NCBI RefSeq assembly: GCF_907165205.1
Contig: NC_058192.1
Coordinates: 28,176,001 to 28,240,000, forward strand
Source of the DNA: Coccinella septempunctata
Taxonomy: Eukaryota; Arthropoda; Insecta; Coleoptera; Coccinellidae
Direction: 5' to 3'
DNA length: 64,000 bases
The position numbers and the translations under genes are program-made. Below the pieces are notes generated by a model, which saw only the letters and a program-made list of their open reading frames with translations, was not told where the DNA came from and made no database searches. Shown in pieces: positions 41,653-52,080 of this stretch (its first letter is position 1; every line of letters starts with the position of its first letter).

Positions 41653-44049
41653 CCCTTTCGCTACCTGCGTACACAAATGTGTACAGCTACTACTAAGCGT
41701 TTTGAATGCTGTTGTAACGCTAACCAAGAATGATTTAATCTATCTGCTTCCAACGTAGACATTTGTGTATGCATTCAGCATGACGGGGTAATCCATAGTG
41801 CCGTTTGAACCGGCAATGCATGAACTGAACTTGAATCTTCACAGACATCTTCGGTTGAAGGTTAGGGCGTGTTACATAGATCACTACGGACAATTTACTA
41901 TGCATGTCAGATAGCTCCTATGTAGTAGTCAATTTTATTCATAGTTCATGAAAGTTCGTAGTTTGCATTGAAAGTGGAACAAATACAATTTGATTGATAT
42001 TTTCGTTCGTAATTTTCTTTGAAATTGTGTACACAATTGTGCACTGCAGTAGTACAGTGTTGTAAAATACGTATAACAGCAATTTTTAGATGAGGTTTTT
42101 ATATTTATTTCATGCATCAGTTTGGCGCTCCATAATGTCAAAATTTAAGCCTCTCACTGAAAAGGAACTATTAGAATGCATGGATAATTTGTCTGATCTC
42201 GAAGATATTGATATCCAGGGTGATTTCGAGGACGATGAATGGGAAAATAATGAGACCGTTGCTGATCCACTATCAGAGGACGAAAGTCAAGAAGAAGGGG
42301 AGAAAATTAGCATAAATGCTGAAGGAATTGATGCTCAACCTTTACTTCCTACAGTGGGTCCGTCGAAAGTTAAAAGTGGATCGAGTGCTGCCAGAGGGCC
42401 GAGAGTAATTGATGCAGGAGACTTTTTAGCTTCTTACGGTTTGACCGCCAAAGCTGATATAAAATGGAAAAAAAAATAATACCTACCAAACACCCCCAAT
42501 TATGTGGTATTCGCCTACAATTGAAGAAGTAGTAGATTTGGAGAGCCCCACACATTTTTTCGAACAATATTTCACAAATCAACTCATTGAAAGTATGGTT
42601 GAAAATACCAACCTGTATGCAGTGCAACAAGGATCCCGTTTTCATCCGACAAATGCAGCGGAGATGAAGGTTTTTGTGGGTATCCACATATTGATGGGCA
42701 ATATTCGCTACCCAAGGGTACAAAAATATGTATTGGGAGGCGAGATTGGAGGTTCCTTTGATAGCTAATAGTATGCAACGTAATCAATTCTATAAATTGA
42801 GGCAACATCTCCATTTTGTTGACAATCTGGAAAAGCCTAATAATAATGACCGTTTTTGGAAGGTTCGACCACTTTTCGATTCTATTCGGAACAAATGTCT
42901 GACCCTTCCTCTAGAACTCAGTCTAAGCATAGGTGAACAGATTGTACCATTCAAAGGTAAGCTGGATGTAAAACAATATGTGAAGGGAAAGCCATGCCCT
43001 TGGGGAATTAAAATATTTGCACTTTGCGGTGCCAGCGGCCTGTTGTACGATTTCTTATTGTACCAAGGCTCTACTACTGAATTAGACGAAACATTCAAGA
43101 AGCATTTGGGATTAGGCGCTGCAGTGGTATGGAAGTTGGCAGAAAGAATTTCGGAAGAAAATATTCAGCTCTATTACCATAACTATTTCTCAAATTACCA
43201 ACTTCTTCAATGTTTGAGACAAAAACAAATTTGGGCATCCGGAACAGCACGCTTAGATCGTTTCAAAGCACCTCTTTTTTCATCAGATAAAGTGTTGCAA
43301 GCAAAAGGTCGCGGGACGTCTGAGGAACTCATCAGTGGAGACGGAGAAGTTATTCTCACCAGATGGTATGACAACAAAGCTGTGAATATGGCTTCCAATT
43401 TTATGGGAATTGGCGAAACATATGTCTGCAAAAGGTGGGACAAGAAACAAAAGCAATATGTGTATGTGACAAGACCGAAAGTTGTTCAGCAGTATAATTT
43501 GAACATGGGTGGCGTTGATAAGCTCGATTTCCTCGTGTCGCTTTACAGGTCATTCATACGAACCAAGAAGTGGACCCTAAGGATGTTCACGCACGGAATT
43601 GATCTAGCATGTGTCAACGCATGGCTTCAATATAGGTCAAAGACCACTGCACTAGGTCTGCCGAAAAAACAAATTTTGGATTTACTGCATTTCAGAGCTT
43701 ATGTGGGGGAAGCATTGATATTATTATCAAAATCAGGACCAAGGAAAAGGGGGCGACCATCTGTTGTAACTGATGGCGAGCCACAAACAGCTAGATCTTC
43801 CACTAGACCAAGACCAGAAGTAAGAACCCTTGACGATATTCGTTTTGATGGAATGAACCATCTACCTGAGGTAGATGAGAAGAGGTAGATGAGAAAAGCT
43901 TCGCATCTAGATGTAAAAATGAAAATTGTGCTGGGCGATCACGTACCATGTGTTCCAAATGTAAGATCCATTTATGTCTTACAAGAAAATCGAATTGCTT
44001 CATGAAATGAAATTTTAATTTTCAAATTACATATTCGGTAATCAAAAGG
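41653..44049 (+). mobile_element. piggyBac-type transposon
   Basis: TTAA at 41,649-41,652 and 44,050-44,053. The ends CCCTTTCGCTACC and (from the right) CCTTTTGATTACC are short imperfect TIRs of piggyBac type. Removal of the element and one TTAA restores CRF-K in the Tc1 transposase. The element is 2,397 bp. Confidence 0.9.
42135..44010 (+). pseudogene. piggyBac transposase, lacking two catalytic aspartates
   Basis: ATG at 42,135 (MSKFKPLTEKELLECMDNLS) opens the acidic N terminus. Frameshifts fall near 42,476-42,505 (KWKKK, stop, then WYSPTIEEVVDLESPTHFFE) and near 42,722-42,740 (GNIRYPRVQ, then MYWEARLEVPLIANSMQRNQ). The core is otherwise long and open to 43,888. The first catalytic block reads LSIGEQIVPFKGK where the family has (S)(I)DEQ, and the second YYHNYFSNYQLL where the family has DN(Y/F)F; both Asp are replaced (GGT, CAT). 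The third block, NMGGVDKLDFLVSLYR, is kept. A Cys-rich C-terminal domain (RCKNENCAGRSRTMCSKCKI) lies in another frame and ends at 44,010. Confidence 0.9.
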
Positions 44050-45020
44050 TTAAGTAGCTTTGCCATGATGGTCGTCGTCCAGGAAGTTGGAGAAAAAGCA
44101 CGGTCAATACAATACAATGCTAGCAATTGCAAAATCGTCAAGAAGCTAGACAATCGAAATCCGGGGGTCTCCATGATGAAAATAGCCGGTGATAGCGGTA
44201 TCAACCGTGAAACAAAAAGTTCAACTCCTCTCGGATGAAAACAAGCGCCTACGACTCCAAAGGTGCCGCCAATTCCTTCGTCTCGCCGCTGGTAAGCAAT
44301 GGGAACGCATTCTCTTCAAAGACGAGAAGCTTTTCACCATAGAGCAATTCCACATTAACCAAAACTACAGAGTCTGGTCTGCAGAAGCTCCCGGTAATTC
44401 GGCCTCCGTAGAACACTATCAAAATCTGCAATCCGTCATTGGTCTGGGGCGGAATTTGCGCCAGCGACAAAACACTCTTGGTATTCGTGGATCAAGGGAT
44501 CAAAAGCAATCAAAAAGTTTACTTAGCCTCTAGTCGAGGCCGTGGTACTTTCGTGGGCCCAGCATCACTTCAGCAACACGCAATGGACCTTTCAACAGGA
44601 TTCCGCTCCGGCTCACAAAGCGAAAATGACGCAAGAATGGTGTTAGACCCATTTTCCGAGTTTCATCACATCTACAGAATGGCCGCCCTACTCGCCAGAT
44701 CGCGACTGGACTACAGCGTGTGGTCGATTTTGGAACTCATGGTGTGTGCTAAACACCACAAATGTTTGCAGTCGCTGAAGTAATCCCTGCGCCGGGAATG
44801 GGACCGATTAACGCCTGAGGACCTGCGGCTTATTGCCGAAAATTTCAAAAAGCGTCTGAAGCTATATATCGCCGCCAAAGGAAGCCACGGCGAAACCGCT
44901 TGAATATATTATTTCCAAATGTTTATGTCATTATTATTCGTTGTTGTTTTGTTTAATTAATTTTGTTTTACAAAGTTAAATGACAAAAAGTTTGTCCGAG
45001 GTTTTTCTTGTCACTCTGTA

Positions 45021-45314
45021 TTTGTAGCAGAGACTCTGTTTGTAGTAACAATTCCATAAGTTGTTCACATAATTGCAATGTTGCCAAACTTATCCAAAAA
45101 TGTTATTTTTTGAACATTTATTTCAATGAATTCAACGAAATCGTATTCCAATTATTTATGGACTTAGAAAACTTGTGTCTTCCAAGTTAATTTTCATAAA
45201 ATCAAATTCGAATTGTACAAGCAGAAACTATATTTCTTCTCCGTGTTCTTCGACTCATGACTCATGACGACTCATGACTATTATTGATGGTCTCTGATAA
45301 CATCCCATGTTACC
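45021..45314. other. Spacer between Tc1 end and TIR copy B
   Basis: AT-rich, with a tandem ACTCATGACG repeat (three ACTCATGA units, 45,254-45,279). No gene is seen. Confidence 0.4.
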
Positions 45315-46522
45315 TATACTTCATTCACTTTTATTTTAGCAGTCGGTTGGCCATGGAAATTCGACACATTTCACTCTGTATAGTACGAAAATGTGGGGTT
45401 ATGAAGCTTGTCAAAACATTTTTGGATTTTAAATCAACGCTATGTTGCCCGTTCTACGTAAAAGTTTCTGTTATTACGTATTTTATCACAATGTCGAATC
45501 TCTTCGGAAAATATGTGACGATCATAATTAAAGTTTATACAAACTGATTGAAGGCATACCAAAAATCTAGTTATTTGCATGGAAAATACAAGAGATCAGT
45601 ATAATATCAGAATATGCACTAGCTTGAGGAGAGTTAATGTTCGTTATCTTCTTTGGCTAACATCATTTATCGATTTCAAAAATATTAACCCGAAGATGAA
45701 ATGCATCTGATGCAGTGGTTGGGAATGGGTATCTCACGAAGGAATTAACAGATAATTGCAAGAATGTTGAATTCTTCAATAAAAATCATCTTGCATCAGT
45801 ATAAGTAAAAGGAATTGAAGTTTCAAGTTAAGATGAACTTCACCTTTGAACAAAAATTTCACATGAATAAACAAGTAACAGGGCAACTTCCGCGTATTTG
45901 TGGCTATTCATCTCAATACATTGATGTAATAATAATAATTAGGTATTCATTAGTACCTTAACACATTTAAATTGTATAGGACAAGTCAAATTAAAAATAG
46001 AAAAATCCATTTTAGGGAACTTATTCTTCGATGACATTTATCGAACATCCTGTAGTAAACTTTTCGCATTAATTCACTCAAACATAAAATTCTCAAATGC
46101 CACCACTTTTTTGGGTCTTCCAATAGAAGGAAATTCTTTGTCATCCTCTTCATTCACAATCTTTCTGATTGTGGAAATATCCAGCTGAAATATAAGTCGT
46201 TAAGATTCAGATGAAACATTATATACATTCTCTTACATTGAATATGTTCGCTACCGTCTGACGTATTGTGGATTTTAGAATATCAGGGTATAACTAATTT
46301 GAATGAGCGGACCTGAATTCTAAATAGCACTTCCTGAAACCCTGTCCCTTTTTTTAATCACCTTCGGCATTTTCGTATTAAAATTGATATTAGTTGTGGC
46401 AACCGCGTTATGACATTAACGACATATCATGAGTGCCAACCTAACTTCGTTCTAGTTACAAAAACTTGAGAAAATTTTCTCATGGCCAACCGACTGCTAA
46501 AATAAATTTGAATGAAGTATAT
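45315..46522 (-). mobile_element. 1.2-kb TIR transposon, copy B
   Basis: Inverted relative to copy A. TIRs start TATACTTCATTCACTTTTAT and run through TTTTAGCAGTCGGTTGGCCA; the right end reads the same from the other strand. On the minus strand ATGCCGAAGGTGATTAAAAA begins a relic frame, with an intron-like GTAAGAGAATG...TTTCAG and then LDISTIRKIVNEEDDKEFPS and IGRPKKV, which is less damaged than in copy A. A bias to TA at both edges fits a Tc1/mariner-type TSD. No DDE domain is present. Confidence 0.75.
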
Positions 46523-47189
46523 GTACAGGTGAGTCAACATACCTCGATCGACCGATAACACTTTGATTTTTCGACTAGGAGAATTATTCAAACTTTGTCG
46601 GAATCGACTCTAATCAGCGCATAAGCTTACTTTTTTTTCACTTTATTGAGTGGTTCGAAAGTGTTGAAATATGATTCTAGTAATACAACTGATACCACCC
46701 TGCTTTTTCAAAGGAGAGTCCAATTTTATATCATATTCTGATACTGAATAAAATTCTGATTTCGAAATACTGTCTACCTACTTGTCAACTGTGCCTTTTT
46801 GACGTAGGCCTCTTTTTGGTCTTTTCCCGACACATTTCATGCTTATGATGGTTTATGTACTAGAAATGCTATATTGTAAACCGTTCGAAATAAATATATG
46901 TTTTTTTCAATTGAACTGCAGTTTTCTGCAGTTTCTCGGATCAGTCCATAGCTGTTCCGAAAGATACTGCAATATATGTCTTTAACAAAATGTCAACTCC
47001 ATTTTTTTAAATCTGATGTGTATCGAATATCTGATCTCCCTTTGAGCCTTTGGGTATTAGCACGATATGTGAGCATAACCAATTGTTTTTGAAATTTTTC
47101 TCAATATGTATATGTCCGAGGTAATTTTTGATTGGTCGAACCAATTTTTACAATCACAAGTCTCAAACATTTGGAAAAAGGACTCTTTG
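46523..47189. other. No recognised feature
   Basis: AT-rich sequence without ORFs, repeats or TIRs that I can recognise; a CAGTTTTCTGCAGTTTCTC stretch at about 46,919 is a minor local repeat. Confidence 0.4.
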
Positions 47190-47580
47190 GAAGTCTAGAG
47201 CGGAGAGGAATAGTGTAGAGTTAAAAAGCGTAGAGTAGAGTAAAAAGGAGTAGAGTAGAATCGCATAGTGTAGTGAATCGTAGCCTGGAATGGGTGGAGT
47301 GGAGAGAAGTGGGTGAAAATGAACTTGCCAGATGTATTATCAGAGACAGTCTCTGATATTATATAAGATTCGAGTGGAGAAGAGCTGATTAGAGTTGAGT
47401 AGCATCGCATCGATTCGAAGCGTTGCAGCAAAGAGTTACTCTTTGGTTGTAGTGTGGTGTGGGGTGAAAGAGAGTGTAGTGTAGTGGAGCATGGCGGAGC
47501 GGAGTGGAGTTGAGTTGAGTGGAGTGGAGAGGAGGGGAGAGAGGTGTTGTGGAGTAGAGTGAAGTGGAGGACAAAACAGC
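47190..47580. repeat. GA-rich GTGGAGT/GTAGAGT low-complexity tract
   Basis: Strongly purine-biased + strand made of TAGAGTA, GTGGAGTGGAG and GAGTTGAGT units, most regular at 47,460-47,575. The interruption at 47,300-47,390 includes TCAGAGACAGTCTCTGA, a short palindrome. Minus-strand frames rich in Ser/Thr/Leu/His are produced by the bias. Confidence 0.75.
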
Positions 47581-47729
47581 AATTTGGGGTAGATAATTAG
47601 TGTGAGATATTGTGGAGTTCATTGAAATGAAAAAAATCGCGAAAGAAAATTCGTCTGGCTAAGCAGGCAGAAACAGTTAAGGAGTAGTGTTTTAGATTAT
47701 TGAAAAAAATTTTTTTACCACAAAAAGTT

Positions 47730-47765
47730 CCTCCCCGGCGGGGAATCAAACCCGGTCTTTCACGT
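47730..47765 (-). tRNA. 3' half of a tRNA-like sequence (Asp/Glu-like)
   Basis: The minus strand reads AGACCGGGTTTGATTCCCCG then CCGGGGAG and a T run, matching the variable loop, T arm (GGGTTTGATTCC against GGTTCGATTCC) and acceptor strand of a tRNA-Asp or tRNA-Glu. The 5' half, with D arm and anticodon, is missing: immediately upstream on this strand is the 3' tail of a retrotransposon. It is either a truncated tRNA gene or part of a tRNA-derived SINE. It is not a functional tRNA. Confidence 0.5.
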
Positions 47766-48209
47766 CAAAATCAAATCAATAAGAGTTTATTTCATTTTTT
47801 GTACAACATTGGTATGGCTCCTGGGAGCACATTTGTTCACTTAATATTGAGTATTAGTTCCTACATAGAGTATCCGCTAAAATTCATAAGTATCAAATAT
47901 ACATACATTAATTCTTTCAACAATTGTTTGATTTTTGAAATATAGGGTATGGTGCATGGTATAATTAGTTTATCAAAAACGATTTTTCAGGAAAAGTTTA
48001 AAATAAAAAACCTGATTTAGTCATTTAGGTTACTATGTACAATCATTCACAAATTTACATTATTTTCAATAAGGTTTAAATGGTCAGGGGTAGAAGGAAA
48101 TAGGGAGGAATTGGTAGGGTAAAGGGTGTTTGCTGTGAGGATCTGGAACCTCGTTTTTGTAATGTTTTTTTGTGAGATCGTTCGCGCGACACTGGTGTTG
48201 GAAGACGTT

Positions 48210-48684
48210 GTTCGAAAAACTATCTATGTATTAGCAAATGGTTGGTATTTCGCTGATTTTATGCAATTCTGATATTCAGGTATATCTGTTTCTATTCGTA
48301 ATGAGTCGGAGGCAATTGTTTGGAATGTTTGCAGTTTGTGATGGGGCCAAGGACGAAGGTGGCAAAAAACAGGGGCTGCAAAGGATTTTAGGGATCTAAT
48401 GATTGATTTGTATAACAGGGTTTTGTTTTTCAGGTTTGATTTTTAATTCATTTTATATTCTTGTATCGTTGTATCTTCTACTGAAAACTACCTGTTCTGT
48501 TTTCGTTTCGTTTATTGAAATTTACCACTTCTTGTAATATTCTAACAGGAGGTTAGTGTGATTTTGAATTTTACAGTTTGCCGCGGTTGCCCAACGTGAG
48601 TGCGCGTATATTGCGGTGTTATCTGCGAATAATGCGCGGTTCGTACCTGGCAAGGTAGGTAGGTCGTGTATATAGATACACAAT
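48210..48684 (-). pseudogene. Jockey-like RT, C-terminal part
   Basis: The minus strand from 48,684 reads VYLYIHDLPTLPG, NRALFADNTAIYAHSRWATA (active-site Asp-Asp changed to Asp-Asn) and LLLEYYKKW; then at 48,430-48,220 LYKSIIRSLKSFAAPVFCHL, HHKLQTFQTIASDSLRI and EYQNCIKSAK. The last block is too interrupted to appear as a long ORF, but it has the Jockey thumb/C-terminal pattern. Confidence 0.7.
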
Positions 48685-49617
48685 AGCTGGGCATACACGG
48701 ACGTTATTTTTGAGATGATTTTGAAGATGATACGCCTCACGGCATGATGGAAAGTGCGTGTATGACTGGCTTTACGCGCCACGACCAATCGGGAGCGGAT
48801 TAAGGCCCGGTGTACACATCCGGTTTTTTAAGTTGCGGAGCCGTTGCGGGCCGCTTTTGCGGTCTGAGGTACAAAGTATCAGATGGAAGGATGTACACTA
48901 CCGTCACCACCTGCCGTCCCGTTGCGGTACAGGAACGGCCATAGAATGGTCATTTTTACAGGCTCCGCAAAGAGGCCGGTGTAGTGTGCATTGAATTGAT
49001 GATTTTATCTGGAGTTTGGCGAACCCCGTTCCAGGCTACCACCCATTTGTCCTCGTGCCATTGCAGTGCAGGGTACGCTTATCTATTTGAATTTTTGAGA
49101 CGAAATTGGATTACAGGACATGGCTGATTTTGGTCGATTTACAATGGAATTCATAACAGAATTTATTCAGATATTTAAATTGCATTCAGCTTTGTGCAAA
49201 GTAAAGTCCAAAGAATACATCAATAAGAATTCAAAAAACAAAGGGAACGATGAATTAGTGGAGGTGTATCGCACAGCTGAAAGCGCATCGAAAAAAATTC
49301 AATGTATGATGGGCTTCTTTCGCAAAGAATCAAAGAAAACTGAAAGTCCAGTCGTCGTAAATCCCTCTGAAAATTACTAAATGCCTACATGCCCTTCCAA
49401 ATGACACTCTTATGACGTTTTTTGCCCATATACACACTCTTTTTCCATTCGAATGATTCGCTACGAACTATATCATTTGTTAAATCATCTGAATTAATTT
49501 ATCACGTGTAAGGGCGACGACAGTTTTTTTGTCACGCCGTCCTTTATCGCATGATAACCGCCACGTCCCCACGAGCCATGATTCTCCAAGGGATGGAAGG
49601 TCCGTGTATGCCCAGCT
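48685..49617 (+). mobile_element. Harbinger-type element with a MADF gene
   Basis: Perfect ends AGCTGGGCATACACGGAC and GTCCGTGTATGCCCAGCT. Flanking triplets are AAT and ATT, consistent with a 3-bp TSD with one change. Joining the flanks restores the Jockey RT reading GPTLFN-(I)VYLYIHDLP. It contains the MADF ORF at 49,120 and, upstream at 48,803-48,990, a GC-rich inverted-repeat stretch (GGCCCGGTGTACACATCCGG against CCGGTGTAGTGTGC) that may be another nested MITE. Confidence 0.75.
49120..49380 (+). CDS. MADF-domain protein fragment (Harbinger accessory ORF)
   Basis: 86 codons. EFITEFIQIFKLHSALCKVK and SKEYINKNSKN follow the MADF pattern (aromatic/hydrophobic helix, 'lW..k...Y.nk..r'), the Myb-like DNA-binding domain of PIF-Harbinger ORF2 proteins, which help the transposase reach DNA. 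The tail (SASKKIQCMMGFFRKESKK) resembles the region after MADF in these proteins. It is shorter than the family norm; the conserved Trp is Cys (ALCK), so activity is doubtful. Confidence 0.6.
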   Translation: MADFGRFTMEFITEFIQIFKLHSALCKVKSKEYINKNSKNKGNDELVEVYRTAESASKKIQCMMGFFRKESKKTESPVVVNPSENY

Positions 49618-50338
49618 ATTGAAGAGTGTGGGCCCTAATACGGAGTCTTGTACCTCACCGGCTTCTATATCAATAGGGTCTGATAGTGTGTTCCCGAATT
49701 TAACCCTAATTTTGCGGGCTGTTTGATATGAATGTATAGTTTTAATGATGAAAATGGGGAAGTTGCTTTGGATCATTTTGTAAATTAAGCCCGTTTGCAA
49801 CAGTCGAGAATTGTCTGGAGAATTCTCTACAAAATTCTCGCAAGAAAACGGCAGAGATTATTTTGTATGCAACTGAACAGAGAATTCTACCGAAAGTGCG
49901 TATGCAACGGTATATAATTCACGGCGCATGAATTTTTGAGTAAATTCTCTAGAGAATTCTCGGCTGTTGCAAACGGGCTCTAGACCATCAATCAATATCT
50001 TATCAAATACTTTCTCGAGATATAAGAATATCATAACGGTGTGATTTTGTTTATTGAAATTTTCTATGACGTCCGTGACAATTCGACATATTTGCTGAAC
50101 TGTGCTTTTACTTGAATCCAAACTGATCGTTGTCTTGCATACCTACTTTTCTGATTGCTTTTTTAATTCTGTTGATCAGGACTTTTTCTACTGTAGTTTA
50201 CTGATTGTTGATAACAGACTGATCGGTCTATACCTATTTGGGTCGGTTTTCTTTTAATCTGGTTTGGGAATTGGGATGACAATAGCTGTTTTACAAGAGT
50301 CTGGCCAGTGTTGAAGGATCAGAATACTATTAATTATA
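49618..50338 (-). pseudogene. Jockey-like RT, palm region
   Basis: Minus strand: STVQQICRIVTDVIENFNKQ, HTVMIFLYLEKVFDKILIDG (catalytic block DLEKAFD with the first Asp changed to Tyr), then past the MITE LIYKMIQSNFPIFIIKTIHS, GNTLSDPIDIEAGEVQDSVL (from VPQGSVLGP) and GPTLFN, where the Harbinger element enters. Both active-site blocks are mutated. Confidence 0.8.
49788..49979. mobile_element. AGCCCGTTTGCAACAG MITE, copy 2
   Basis: 192 bp, TIRs AGCCCGTTTGCAACAGTCGA and TCGGCTGTTGCAAACGGGCT, flanked by TTA and CTA. Shares GAGAATTCTCTACAAAATTC and CGTATGCAACGGTA with copy 1 (4,589-4,844). Confidence 0.85.
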
Positions 50339-51052
50339 CAGGGTGTTTTCTAATTAAATGTCAATATTTATGGGGGTGATTTTTGGGCCCACTTTAAGAA
50401 AAAACTTCATATAAACATATGTCCTAAACGTCTTGTCTTTTGAGATACATGGTGGTAAAGTTTTCAAAAATGAATCATTTATTATCAATATCTACAATAC
50501 CACTACAAATATTTCAATGGAATTTGTCATACATGTATACTATGAATCAAGAGGCATTTTTTAATGTATCACTTTTATCTTAATTTCCACCAGTGGCGAT
50601 CGTACGTAATTTGACTATTTTGGCAGGCATTGATAGTTCGCCACAGATTTTTAATTGAATAAAAATTATTTCTGAAATTCCCAATCATTTATCACCAAAA
50701 TTGATCATCTGACTTTTTTTTAATCCGATTCACGGTTTCCGTTTAAAAAAATAAAAACCGTTTCTCTGCATGATCATTACAATATCCTTAATACATACAT
50801 ATGACAATATCACCATGCAGAGACATACGTAAATTTTATTTTTTAGGTGAAACCCGTGAGTCGGCCTAAAAAACTTCAAGAGAACAAATTTGCTCATGTC
50901 AGTGGCGTGCCACTGACTGTCTAAAGAATACCACTCTGTATCTCAAAAGGTAAGACGTTTAGGACATATGTTCATGTAAAGTTTTCTTCTTAAAATGGAC
51001 CCAAAATTCACCCCCATTAATATTGACATTCAATTAGGAAACACCCTGTATA
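50339..51052. mobile_element. 714-bp mariner-type MITE
   Basis: Ends TACAGGGTGTTTTCTAATTA and AATTAGGAAACACCCTGTA, with the TIR continuing through ATGTCAATATT and GGGGGTGA for about 60 bp. TA flanks both ends. No transposase frame is visible. It separates the linker and RT of the Jockey-like relic. Confidence 0.85.
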
Positions 51053-51549
51053 TATTAGTTGTGAGTACTATCGCTTTCTGAGAGAGGTTTCTGATCAGTC
51101 TTTTATCAATTTCATCGACTCCAGGGGCTTAATTATTTGGCAAGGTTCTTATTATAGTTTTGAGTTCGGTTTGGTTAGTGAGTAATTTACTAACTGGAAT
51201 ATTTTCTTTTTCATTTTTTCTCTCTTTCTGAACATTCGTGCGGTATTTCAACAGGAATTATCTTTGGAGTTCAATTTACGTAATTTTTCACTCCATTTTT
51301 CATTTCTAATGAATCAATATGTTGGTTGATGTCTCTCGTTAAGTAGTTCATCAAGTCTTCATCTGTGATAATTCTAAGTGTTTGCCAACGTTTCCTTATT
51401 TTACTTCTATAGCGAATTAACTCGATAATGTGCGCCGGGAGTTTTTCGAGTTTGGTGGTTTTAACCGCTTCGGTGAATTTTTCGACCTCGTGACCTCGGT
51501 CTCCCGCCTGACAGTCCGGAATACTCACCACTATTCTATCATACTTATG
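51053..51549 (-). pseudogene. Jockey-like endonuclease/RT linker
   Basis: The minus strand contains VEKFTEAVKTTKLEKLPAHI, IELIRYRSKIRKRWQTLRII and DEDLMNYLTRDINQHIDSLE, which follow the linker pattern ('LP..i..li..K...rr.Wq') between endonuclease and RT in Jockey-clade elements. The endonuclease itself is gone, replaced at about 51,550 by an RLE retrotransposon fragment. Confidence 0.6.
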
Positions 51550-52080
51550 AATTTTCCTTTTGGTAGAGCAACACTTAATGCCAGTTACAGATGGGGTGAG
51601 CGAGGTGTAACAGTGCGAGCAGGAAGCAAGATCCTCGCCGAGAAAAACATATATCATAACAAACCGGACTTGATGATAAGACTCGATAACCCTCCTGAAA
51701 TAATATTGATGGAGGTCTCTGTGGCTCATCTTCAAAACTATACCTTACAGGAAAAAATAAAAAGGGTTCGGTACGCAGTCAATGGTGTAGATAAAATCGA
51801 TCACAAGAATGTGGAAAAAGTGGGTAGAGACCTGAATTTGGTGGGTGAATTAAGGGAAGCCTACAGATGCCCAGTCCATCTAGGGATTTTTGTGGTGGGA
51901 TGCTATGGTGAGATCCTCAATACAAATGAACATGTCGGGTGGAGGAATCTTCTTAAAAGCTTGGGAATGAGCGCGGTTGAGATCCAGACTCTTATTAATA
52001 AATGTAGCTACAGCGTGGCTGTATCTACATCGAACATCCTTCTCAGACATATGGACCCCTCCGCCAATTCTCATGAGTAG
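51550..52080 (+). pseudogene. RLE retrotransposon endonuclease fragment
   Basis: Open from about 51,550 to the stop at 52,078: GVTVRAGSKILAEKNIYHNK, KPDLMIRLDNPPEIILMEVS, VAHLQNYTLQEKIKRVRYAV, HLGIFVVGCYGEILN and CSYSVAVSTSNILL. The PD...E...K nuclease motif is intact. This is a 5'-truncated copy of the same family as 27,292-28,646 and better preserved there. Confidence 0.85.

Larger units (their letters stand above)
41534..44903 (+). pseudogene. Tc1-like transposase, split by piggyBac
   Basis: ATG at 41,534: MSKKRGAILELFHQGKRQCE, a paired-type helix-turn-helix (HQGK..CEIV...NVLRQTVSDAICRF). After the piggyBac the frame goes on (LCHDGRRPGSWRKSTVNT) with a TAG directly after the TTAA. Catalytic blocks: ILFKDEKLFTIEQ, VWGGICASDKTLLVFVDQGI, FQQDSAPAHKAK (about 44,597-44,630) and WPPYSPD near 44,680, where the usual LNPLDYSLW has become RDWTT. 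The end is REWDRLTPEDLRLIAENF. Several frameshifts and a damaged third-Asp block make it inactive. Confidence 0.85.
28896..45018 (+). mobile_element. Tc1-like transposon, expanded to 16.1 kb by nested insertions
   Basis: The ends CAGGGTGACAAGAAAAACTT and (from the right) CAGAGTGACAAGAAAAACCT are inverted repeats of about 30 bp, each next to TA (28,894-28,895; 45,019-45,020). Removing the Jockey-like element (29,040-41,506, TSD TATTATTTCATT) and the piggyBac (41,653-44,049, TSD TTAA) leaves about 1.25 kb, the normal size of a Tc1 element, with a transposase from 41,534. Confidence 0.85.
47767..51735 (-). mobile_element. Jockey-like retrotransposon relic with several insertions
   Basis: The minus strand from 51,735 to 47,767 gives, in order, an endonuclease/RT linker, RT fingers and palm, FADN block, C-terminal RT and an AATAAAC-containing 3' end followed by TTGATTTGATTTT next to the tRNA-like half. 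Insertions: mariner-type MITE (50,339-51,052), AGCCCGTTT MITE (49,788-49,979) and Harbinger-type element (48,685-49,617). Confidence 0.7.

Noticed and set aside
47195..47622. Ser/Thr/Leu-rich minus-strand frames
   Set aside because: Produced by the GA-rich repeat tract; no start context or domain.
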